Assembly: GCF_007971225.1 (NCBI RefSeq)
Contig: NZ_CP042435.1
Coordinates: 1,054,001-1,118,000 of the forward strand
Length of the DNA: 64,000 nt
Reading direction: 5' to 3'
Origin: Panacibacter ginsenosidivorans
Lineage (GTDB): Bacteria > Bacteroidota > Bacteroidia > Chitinophagales > Chitinophagaceae
Numbering within the stretch: position 1 is the stretch's first letter; every line of letters begins with the position of its first letter. This document shows positions 25,502 through 31,812 of the stretch, piece by piece. The notes below the pieces were generated by a model. That model saw nothing but the letters and a program-made list of their open reading frames with translations. It ran no database searches and was not told the origin of the DNA. Made by a program: the position numbers and the translations under genes.

Positions 25502-26110
25502 ATGGACGAAGAACTACCGGAAGAAACAGAGCGAAAAATTCAGGTAAAAAACCCGAAGAATTTATCATCAAAACAAAGAGGGCAGTTATTTAAAATTGCT
25601 TTTAGAAATTATATTGACCTTGTTAGTGTAGCAGATAAAAAGGCAGGTTTGCTTATTCAGGTTAACTCGATAGTCGTTACGATTGGGTATGGCTTTTTTA
25701 TTAAAACAACAGAAAACAATTATTTAAATTATTTACCTGTGGCAATAATTATGGTTGGATCGCTGATCACTATTTTTTTTAGTGTTTTGGCAAGTAAACC
25801 AAGAAGAAATGATTTAAACTATATAAACGCAGTGGATAAAGAATTTTTTTTCTTTGGAAGCTTTGACCGGCTTGACTCTAATTTTAAAAATGTTTCCTGG
25901 GATAAGTATTCCAATGATATGAAACAATTCTTTAAAGGAAGAAAAAAAGAAGTGTTTGCAGAGCTTCTTAAAGAATCTTTCAATGTTAGAAAAGTTCTAT
26001 CCAAGAAATTTACTTACCTGTCTATAGCTTATAAAGTTTTTTTTGGTGGGTTATTTTTGGGCATGCTAAGCTTTATTGTTTTGTATTATGGTAATTATAT
26101 TCTTAAGTAA
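25502..26110 (+). CDS. PycTM-like (DUF5706) membrane effector, no cyclase partner in view
   Basis: 202 residues that resemble the Pycsar effector PycTM/DUF5706 family. A charged N-terminus is followed by the family hallmark SVADKKAGLLIQVNS (42-56), which runs into the first membrane helix (about 51-67). A second helix lies at about 78-97, then a cytoplasmic helical stretch (about 100-170) and a third membrane helix at about 176-198. In characterised Pycsar systems, cyclic CMP or UMP made by a partner cyclase activates PycTM, which then damages the membrane. No nucleotide cyclase gene is adjacent here; the next gene encodes an unknown single-pass membrane protein. The assignment rests on the motif and topology alone. 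Confidence 0.6.
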   Translation: MDEELPEETERKIQVKNPKNLSSKQRGQLFKIAFRNYIDLVSVADKKAGLLIQVNSIVVTIGYGFFIKTTENNYLNYLPVAIIMVGSLITIFFSVLASKPRRNDLNYINAVDKEFFFFGSFDRLDSNFKNVSWDKYSNDMKQFFKGRKKEVFAELLKESFNVRKVLSKKFTYLSIAYKVFFGGLFLGMLSFIVLYYGNYILK

Positions 26111-26146
26111 ACTGTTACATACTTATAGCATCATTAAAAAAACAAA

Positions 26147-26710
26147 ATGGAAAACATAACTGAAACCACAAAAGCTAAACCCAAATCGAAAACACGCAAA
26201 AGATTGTGGGAATTCTGCAACTCATCACTTGGCATCTGGGTTCTTTCAACAATATTTATTGGGCTGATTACTTTCAGTTATCAGAACTTTAGCCAGATTT
26301 ATAAAGAACAAACAGACAAGAATAAGGAAATTAAAAGCCTGGAAATAGAAATTAACAGAAGGCTATTCATTTTTAATAGCGAGATTACAGAAGTAGCCAA
26401 AGTAGATACATCAAAAAAAAGTTATCCGTCAAAAATTGAAGATGCGATAAGAAAAGTAAATTCCAAGAATTGTTATGTATTTGAACAATTCAGAAAAAGA
26501 AAGTTATCGTCTTTACTTTATGAATTATATGCACTTTTACCTGAAAAAAATAAAGCTGTTGCTTACGAAGCATTTGAAAAGATGTTTATAATTGAACAAT
26601 TTCCGGCAAAGATCAATAAGAATACAAAGTCAGATAAAGCAACGGGCTATTTTGATGAAATAGTAACGTATACCAAAACAAGTTTAGATATTAAAGATTG
26701 GAATAAATAA
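26147..26710 (+). CDS. Unknown single-pass membrane protein next to the PycTM-like gene
   Basis: 187 residues, not recognised. A basic N-terminus (KAKPKSKTRKR) is followed by one membrane helix at about 28-45, then a heptad-like, charged stretch (KEQTDKNKEIKSLEIEINRRL, about 53-73, likely coiled coil) and a helical C-terminal domain. It lies 36 bases after the PycTM-like gene on the same strand, so the two are probably co-transcribed and may work together. A signal-anchor topology would put the C-terminal domain outside the cytoplasm if the basic N-terminus stays inside. Confidence 0.6.
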   Translation: MENITETTKAKPKSKTRKRLWEFCNSSLGIWVLSTIFIGLITFSYQNFSQIYKEQTDKNKEIKSLEIEINRRLFIFNSEITEVAKVDTSKKSYPSKIEDAIRKVNSKNCYVFEQFRKRKLSSLLYELYALLPEKNKAVAYEAFEKMFIIEQFPAKINKNTKSDKATGYFDEIVTYTKTSLDIKDWNK

Positions 26711-26732
26711 ATTCATCGTTCATTCCTTACTT

Positions 26733-26792
26733 CTTTCTCCGCACAGTCTCTCCCATAGCCTTGTGCGTTGGCGGAGGACTTTGCGGTATTCA
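26733..26792. repeat. Type E partial copy
   Basis: CTTTCTCCGCACAGTCTCTC, then TTGTGCGTTGG and ACTTTGCGGTATTC. It contains the left end and part of the inner stem of the type E element with the middle missing. Confidence 0.5.
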
Positions 26793-26855
26793 AAGAACAA
26801 AAGTTACAACAAAGCAATAGATATAATAGTGCATCTGCTGCATACAAAACAAGGC

Positions 26856-26875
26856 GTACAAGTGAGTGACACAAC
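26856..26875 (+). repeat. Type B intergenic repeat
   Basis: An exact type B core preceded by AAGGC, as at 49346 and 51479. Confidence 0.75.
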
Positions 26876-26884
26876 GAAGACGCT

Positions 26885-26956
26885 ATGAAAGATATCAGCT
26901 TGATTAAAATATTAATCCTGGTATCATTTGTTACATTCTGCCTGATTATTTTTTAG
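26885..26956 (+). CDS. Possible 23-residue hydrophobic peptide
   Basis: ATG at 26885 to TAG at 26954-26956 encodes a short basic start (MKDISLIKI) followed by a single hydrophobic helix. It begins 10 bases after a type B repeat. Small membrane peptides of this size exist, but a chance frame in AT-rich DNA is equally likely. Confidence 0.2.
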   Translation: MKDISLIKILILVSFVTFCLIIF

Positions 26957-26994
26957 GGTATGCTTTTTGACATATAGGTGCAAACACATAAATT

Positions 26995-27372
26995 ATGGCT
27001 CTGCAAAACAAAAAACAATTTGGCGTTTGGATGGATTCACGTAATGCCACCGTAGTAGGAAGAACAAATGTAGATAATGGAGATTTTATTGTAATGGGGC
27101 ACGTTGAAAATAATGGTGCTGACAGCAACTCAAATGAGAAAACAGCACACAATGCACAGAAGGGCTTGCAGCAAAAATTCTTTAAAGAAATAACTGCGCA
27201 TATGCAGAATGCTGAAGAAGTACATATAACAGGTACCGGAACTGAACAGGAACAGTTTATACATTATATGGCAGAAACACCCCAGTTTAAAAACACAAAG
27301 ACTGAAGAAAGCACTTCCAACAAGATCAGCGATGAAAAATTATTGGAATATATTGCTGAAAAATTCAATTGA
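26995..27372 (+). CDS. Small eRF1-like/host-attachment-like stress protein
   Basis: 125 residues. The N-terminus FGVWMDSRNATVVG resembles the first strand of the bacterial/archaeal eRF1-like (baeRF) and translational-machinery-associated family, where a VWIDxxxA motif is usual. A polar linker (about 40-60) and a helix with QQKFFKEITAHMQN lead to VHITGTGTEQEQF, the second family-like strand. The C-terminus is a short Lys/Glu helix. It is cytoplasmic, with no membrane segment. The genes that follow encode small YtxH-like and lmo0937-like membrane proteins and cardiolipin synthase, which suggests a general stress group. The family assignment is tentative. Confidence 0.5.
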   Translation: MALQNKKQFGVWMDSRNATVVGRTNVDNGDFIVMGHVENNGADSNSNEKTAHNAQKGLQQKFFKEITAHMQNAEEVHITGTGTEQEQFIHYMAETPQFKNTKTEESTSNKISDEKLLEYIAEKFN

Positions 27373-27388
27373 TTTATTGCATTAATTT

Positions 27389-27530
27389 CCTTCTCCGCCA
27401 GTCTCCAAATAATTAATTTCTTAGACAAGTGTCGGACAGCTATATGTGCTGGTTTTTGGCACTCGCCGCATAAATAATAATAACAACACAGCGAGTCCGC
27501 TGAACACAATGTTGCGCATGTGATACTAAC
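27389..27530. repeat. Type D element, copy 2
   Basis: TTCTCCGCCAGTCTCCAAAT, then GTGTCGGACAGCTATATGTG, then TTTTTGGCACTCGCCG and ACAACACAGCGAGTCCGCTG: the same order of blocks as 24740-24901. The right-hand arm is decayed. Confidence 0.55.
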
Positions 27531-27649
27531 TTTTGGAATTTGATCTTCCCTGTTGCTGCCTACAGAACAACGCACAACTAAGTATACGTGCACAACATCT
27601 GGCATGGTTTTATTATCAACTACTCTATTACAAATTAAAACCATACTTT

Positions 27650-27832
27650 ATGAACATTAAAATCGGAGCTCTTATTGTAGGTGGCCTTGCTGCATTTGCC
27701 TATTATAGGTATAGCAAATTAAGCCCAAAAGAAAAAAAAGATGTAGTCGACAACCTAAAGCAAAAGGGTAAAAAATTATACGAAGAATATGTACCCGTTG
27801 TAAAAGAGACAATTGAAAAAAATTATATGTAA
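27650..27832 (+). CDS. Small YtxH-like membrane protein
   Basis: 60 residues from the start at 27650. One N-terminal membrane segment (IGALIVGGLAAFAYY) is followed by a charged amphipathic helix (SPKEKKDVVDNLKQKGKKLYEEY) typical of YtxH-like stress proteins. The longer reading from 27533 has an uncharacteristic Cys-rich start inside a type D repeat tail, so it is not preferred. It is 28 bases upstream of another tiny membrane protein gene in the same direction. Confidence 0.65.
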   Translation: MNIKIGALIVGGLAAFAYYRYSKLSPKEKKDVVDNLKQKGKKLYEEYVPVVKETIEKNYM

Positions 27833-27859
27833 GTATTTATTAAAACAAAAAAAATAATC

Positions 27860-28012
27860 ATGAGTAATATATTATACATCGTCGCTGTAATCCTGGTAAT
27901 AATTTGGGCAATTGGTTTTTTTGGATATGCGGCTGGCGGACTTATACATATACTTCTTGTTATAGCAGTAATTTCAATAATTCTACAAGTTATTCGTGGC
28001 AGAAGTGTATAG
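27860..28012 (+). CDS. lmo0937-family small membrane protein
   Basis: 50 residues, almost entirely hydrophobic: MSNILYIVAVILVIIWAIGF, then GYAAGGLIHILLVIAVISII and a short basic end. Two membrane helices joined by a glycine-rich turn match the lmo0937 (DUF5670) family, found in many Bacteroidota and Firmicutes and often stress-induced. It sits between the YtxH-like gene and a strong terminator at 28040-28072, and is probably co-transcribed with the YtxH-like gene. The function is unknown. Confidence 0.8.
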   Translation: MSNILYIVAVILVIIWAIGFFGYAAGGLIHILLVIAVISIILQVIRGRSV

Positions 28013-28039
28013 TAAAAAGAAATAGCACAAATTAAAGGA

Positions 28040-28072
28040 ACAGAACGGATGTGAAACCACCGTTCTGTTTTT
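28040..28072 (+). terminator. Rho-independent terminator
   Basis: ACAGAACGG (28040-28048) pairs perfectly with CCGTTCTGT (28060-28068), and the right arm runs into a T tract. It ends the YtxH/lmo0937 transcript. Confidence 0.8.
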
Positions 28073-28180
28073 ATTAAAGTAATATTCCAGCGCCTGCTTT
28101 ATGGCAATTTTTAAATGATATAAATGTTATAAGTAGCTTTATCAAATATATTGCCTCAACCAATAAAGCAGGAACGTGGA

Positions 28181-29623
28181 ATGAACTATAAACTTATTTT
28201 ATTAATTGTTTACTGTCTTATTTTACTTGTTGTTTGCCTGCGCATACTTTATGAAACACAAAACAGCAGTAAAACAATCGCATACTTGTTCGTTTGCATT
28301 TTTTTTCCTGTGTTCGGCATACTCTTTTATCTCGCATTCGGCATCAACTACTGGAAAAAGAAACGCTATTCAAAAAAGATGAATGAGGATGACAAAATGC
28401 TGGATCAGTTAAAGAAAAAAATTCCCGAATACAAGAACTGCACAGTAGATCCTAAGGATATTTCAGATGATAATGCGGAGCTTGTTTCTATGTTATTGAA
28501 AGATCTGCGCAGCCCGCTTACCCGCAATAACAGGATAAAACTTTTATTGAATGGTGAAGAAAAATTCCCTGAACTCATTAAGTGCCTGCAATCGGCTAAA
28601 CATCATATACATATAGAGTATTACATTTTTGAACAGGATGAAACAGGCATCGCCATAATTGAATTACTGATAGCAAAAGCAAAAGAAGGTGTGCAGGTAA
28701 AATTTATTTATGATGATTTTGGAAGCCCGTCTATCAAAAAGAAAATAGAAAGAAAAATGCGGGATGCAGGTATTGAGATTTTCCCTTTCTCCAAAGTGCA
28801 CTTTTATTTACTGGCAAACCGTATTAATTATCGCAATCATCGAAAAATAGTAGTAATAGATGGGCACACGGGTTTTGTTGGTGGCATTAACGTAAGTGAC
28901 AAGTACGTAAACAATGGAAAACAAAAATTATACTGGAGAGATACACATTTACGTATAGATGGGCCGGGCGTCTATTACCTGCAGTATATTTTTATAACTG
29001 ACTGGAATTTTTGTTGCGGAAAAGAATTAATTCCTGAAGATGTTTTTTTTGCACAATGCGATGATATCAAAGATGGCACACTTATTCAGATAGCCAGCAG
29101 CGGGCCAGATTCAACAGAGCCGTCCATCATGTTTTCAGTAATCGAGGCCATCAGCCTTGCAAAAGAAGAGATACTTATTACAACACCCTATTTTATTCCC
29201 GGCGACAGTATCATAAATGCATTAAGGATAGCAGCACTTGGCGGCGTTACGGTAAAATTGCTGGTTCCGGGTAAATGTGACTCAAGGGTAGTAAATGCTG
29301 CTTCCAAAGCTAATTATGATCCGCTGTTGCAGGCTGGTGTTGAAATATATCTTTACAATAAGGGATTTGTGCATGCAAAAACTTTGGTAACAGATAGTAA
29401 GTTATCCATAATAGGAACTGCTAATATGGATCACCGCAGTTTTGAATTAAACTTTGAAGTGAATGCCATTATTTACGATGAAACTTTTTCTAAAAAAATG
29501 AGAGAAGTATTTGCTGAGGATATTAAATATGCTACCAAATTAGATCCAAGGCTTTGGTATGAAAGATCGTTGTTAACGCAGTTCCCCGAAAAATTGGCAA
29601 GATTACTTTCTCCTACGTTATAG
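28181..29623 (+). CDS. cls: Cardiolipin synthase (phospholipase D family)
   Basis: 480 residues from the ATG at 28181, where the two N-terminal membrane helices begin at once (MNYKLILLIVYCLILLVVCL, then YLFVCIFFPVFGILFYLAF). A start at 28151 would add ten residues. Two HKD motifs form the active site: NHRKIVVIDGHTGFVGG and HAKTLVTDSKLSIIGTAN. The enzyme condenses two phosphatidylglycerols, or PG and a second donor, to cardiolipin at the inner membrane. The length is normal for bacterial Cls. Its neighbours are small stress-type membrane proteins, which fits a membrane-stress role. Confidence 0.92.
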   Translation: MNYKLILLIVYCLILLVVCLRILYETQNSSKTIAYLFVCIFFPVFGILFYLAFGINYWKKKRYSKKMNEDDKMLDQLKKKIPEYKNCTVDPKDISDDNAELVSMLLKDLRSPLTRNNRIKLLLNGEEKFPELIKCLQSAKHHIHIEYYIFEQDETGIAIIELLIAKAKEGVQVKFIYDDFGSPSIKKKIERKMRDAGIEIFPFSKVHFYLLANRINYRNHRKIVVIDGHTGFVGGINVSDKYVNNGKQKLYWRDTHLRIDGPGVYYLQYIFITDWNFCCGKELIPEDVFFAQCDDIKDGTLIQIASSGPDSTEPSIMFSVIEAISLAKEEILITTPYFIPGDSIINALRIAALGGVTVKLLVPGKCDSRVVNAASKANYDPLLQAGVEIYLYNKGFVHAKTLVTDSKLSIIGTANMDHRSFELNFEVNAIIYDETFSKKMREVFAEDIKYATKLDPRLWYERSLLTQFPEKLARLLSPTL

Positions 29624-29635
29624 CTCAACCGGCAA

Positions 29636-29725
29636 GTTCACAAATAACTATGTTCTCACGAGAGTATCAGACAGCTTTGTGTGCTGGTTTTGTGGCAATC
29701 ACGCTATAGAGACAGAGGAGAAGAA
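29636..29725. repeat. Type D element, copy 3
   Basis: CACAAATAACTATGTTCTCA, then CAGACAGCTTTGTGTGCTGG and TTTTGTGGCAATCACGCTAT. It is a shorter relative of 24740-24901, lying 3' of cls and of the kinase gene. Confidence 0.5.
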
Positions 29726-29731
29726 GCAGAA

Positions 29732-30928
29732 CTAATTTAAATAGCTATCTTCAGAAGCTATTGGCAACTGAAAATAAAATGTGGAGCCTTTACCTTCTTC
29801 GCTTTCTACCCATATTGTTCCTTCGTGATTGGTAATAATATTCTCTGCAATATGAAGACCAAGACCCATCCCCGGGTAAGTGTCACGATGGCCCCCGGTA
29901 GCCCTGTAAAATTTTTCAAATATTTTATCCTGCTGATCCTGTGGTATTCCAAATCCCTGGTCTTTTACTGCACATATTATAGTATGCTCCTCTTTTTGTA
30001 CTGTGATTATGATCGGTGAACCTGCTGGTGAATATTTCATGGCATTTGAAAGTAAATTCAAAAAGACCTGAGCAATTCTTTCCCTGTCCGCTATTATTTC
30101 AATATCAACTATATTTTCCAAAATAATATTATTTGATAAAGAGGTATGACGTATATCCTGCACTACATCTGTTATAATGTGTTTTAGATTAACTCTTTTC
30201 TTGTAATATACCAGCATGCCTTCCTTGATTTTGGTTACATCCAACAAATCATATATCAATAAGGCCAGTCTGTCTATTTGCACACGCATTTTATTTTGAA
30301 TATCTGTTTGAGTAATTTTTTCGCCGTCAGTTTTTTCTGATAATAATTGCGTGTAGGCTTTTAAGATTGTTAATGGTGTTTTCAATTCATGGCTGGCGAT
30401 ACCCAAAAATTCTTCTTTTTGTTTCATTAATTTTTCACTTTCCAGTTTAGCTAAAGTTAGCTCGCTATTCAGTTGCTGCAGGTGGTTATTTGAGACTTGT
30501 AATTCGAGGGTTCTTTCCTGTATTATTTTTTCCAGTACAGCAGGAGATTTTAATGCAAGGGCCGATGGAATAATTTTATATAATCCATAAACAGCCATCC
30601 ATGATGTAATTGCAGTAACAAAAAGTACCAGCGCCGACATTCTGTAAACAGGGAACCAAAACATTAAAGCATCGAACACATGGGTTACACCACATGAAAG
30701 GATAAATAAAATAAACAACCAAAAGATTTTCTGGAACGGAAGATGATTTTTTGATTTTTTTATGAGATAGAATAATATTACAGGAATTGAAAAGTAGGCC
30801 ATTGCAATAAGGCTACTGGAAATTATATAAAGCCAACCGTGAAAGGGCGTCCAGATTCCACAGTGCCATCTGGCAGGCCAATTATTTGAGTCAAAGAGCC
30901 TTTTTAAAAAGTCTGATACCTGATCCAT
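29732..30928 (-). CDS. Histidine kinase with ethylene-receptor-like membrane domain
   Basis: 398 residues. The N-terminal membrane domain (about 31-122) reads SSLIAMAYFSIPVILFYLIK, then LSCGVTHVFDALMFW. This is the pattern of plant ETR1 and cyanobacterial ethylene-binding domains. C79 and H83 correspond to the copper-binding Cys65/His69, and Y45 to Tyr32, but S38 stands where ETR1 has the essential Asp25. A coiled-coil linker (about 130-172) leads to HisKA with H180 (SHELKTPLTIL) and HATPase_c (NLLSNAMKYSPAG, VKDQGFGIP, GMGLGLHIAENI). There is no receiver or GAF domain. It stands alone with no adjacent regulator gene on its strand. Confidence 0.88.
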   Translation of the reverse strand: MDQVSDFLKRLFDSNNWPARWHCGIWTPFHGWLYIISSSLIAMAYFSIPVILFYLIKKSKNHLPFQKIFWLFILFILSCGVTHVFDALMFWFPVYRMSALVLFVTAITSWMAVYGLYKIIPSALALKSPAVLEKIIQERTLELQVSNNHLQQLNSELTLAKLESEKLMKQKEEFLGIASHELKTPLTILKAYTQLLSEKTDGEKITQTDIQNKMRVQIDRLALLIYDLLDVTKIKEGMLVYYKKRVNLKHIITDVVQDIRHTSLSNNIILENIVDIEIIADRERIAQVFLNLLSNAMKYSPAGSPIIITVQKEEHTIICAVKDQGFGIPQDQQDKIFEKFYRATGGHRDTYPGMGLGLHIAENIITNHEGTIWVESEEGKGSTFYFQLPIASEDSYLN

Positions 30929-31336
30929 GGCTATAGTTTTTTAAAAACAAATGTATGAGGTAAGAACTGTAAAATGTTATCAGTTTTAAAAAGATTCCTT
31001 TTCTTCACGAGTCTCCATATAATTATGTTCCCAGGCGAGTAGCATATAACTATGTGTGCTGGCTTTGTGGCGCTTCCTGAATAGGTAACGATAAACGAGT
31101 GGCACAGTACCTACAGGGCACAATTTACCCTAATACATGCATATGTGCACCCATTATAATATTTAATACTTGCCGTACATATACAGATTTTCCGGCTTGT
31201 GACTGCTGCTTATTTGTTCTAGAAAATAAAACCGCACGAATAAACGTCAGAAGGTTCAATAATGATTTTACAATTAACTGACCGCTACTACCAGGTAACG
31301 CATAAACAGGCAGGATATCCGCATCAAAAAAAGTGA
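30929..31336. other. 408-base region with one repeat and no gene
   Basis: It contains the type D copy at 31001-31106. The rest (31107-31336) has only short reading frames without family features. It separates the kinase gene start from the end of the DUF2945 gene. Confidence 0.5.
31001..31106. repeat. Type D element, copy 4
   Basis: TTCACGAGTCTCCATATAAT, then CCAGGCGAGTAGCATATAAC, then TATGTGTGCTGGCTTTGTGG and ACGATAAACGAGTGGCAC. The core TGTGTGCTGGCTTTGTGGC is the best conserved part across the four copies. Confidence 0.55.
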
Positions 31337-31552
31337 TCACTTCTTTACCAAACTAAGTGCTGAACCTTTATGTGCGGCGATATGATCTGTCTTATCGCTT
31401 TTAATTTCATATTGCGGATCATCTGCTGTTGCATGATGTGTATACCCTTTATAATTAAAATCTTTCGTATGCACTTTTATAATGCTGCCACTTACATGCC
31501 CTGCTTCTGAATTCCAGGTTACATGATCCCCGATCTTAAATTTCTTTTTCAT
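31337..31552 (-). CDS. DUF2945-family small protein (TUDOR-like)
   Basis: 71 residues matching the DUF2945/hypervirulence-associated TUDOR family: FKIGDHVTWNSEAGHVSGSI, a KVHT strand, then YTHHATADDPQYEIKSDKT and HKGSALSLVKK. The family forms a small SH3-like barrel; its molecular role is not established, and members often occur near stress genes. It is soluble and cytoplasmic. It is monocistronic, with about 260 bases on the upstream side holding a type B repeat. Confidence 0.82.
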   Translation of the reverse strand: MKKKFKIGDHVTWNSEAGHVSGSIIKVHTKDFNYKGYTHHATADDPQYEIKSDKTDHIAAHKGSALSLVKK

Positions 31553-31741
31553 ATGAGTAATTTAAAATGTACTGTTTAATTGTGCTAAATATATGTTTCA
31601 AAAAAAGTCCAGTTGTTCTAAACATGTAAATTATTGGTGCAGGTAAGCAGGCAAGCCTGCCAACAATCCATTCATGCTCCATTATCATGTTTATTACTTA
31701 ACGTTTAAGTATGCAACTCATTGCCGCATAAAGCTCAGAAC

Positions 31742-31761
31742 GTACAAGAGAGTGACACAAC
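31742..31761 (+). repeat. Type B intergenic repeat
   Basis: GTACAAGAGAGTGACACAAC, a form between A and B. The flank AAAGCTCAGAAC on the left and AAAGGTTCAATAGTAGCA on the right follow the extended unit. It is 3' (minus strand) of the gene ending at 31813. Confidence 0.7.
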
Positions 31762-31812
31762 AAAGGTTCAATAGTAGCAATAAAGCCTGGAAAGAAATGT
31801 CTAATGAACTGA

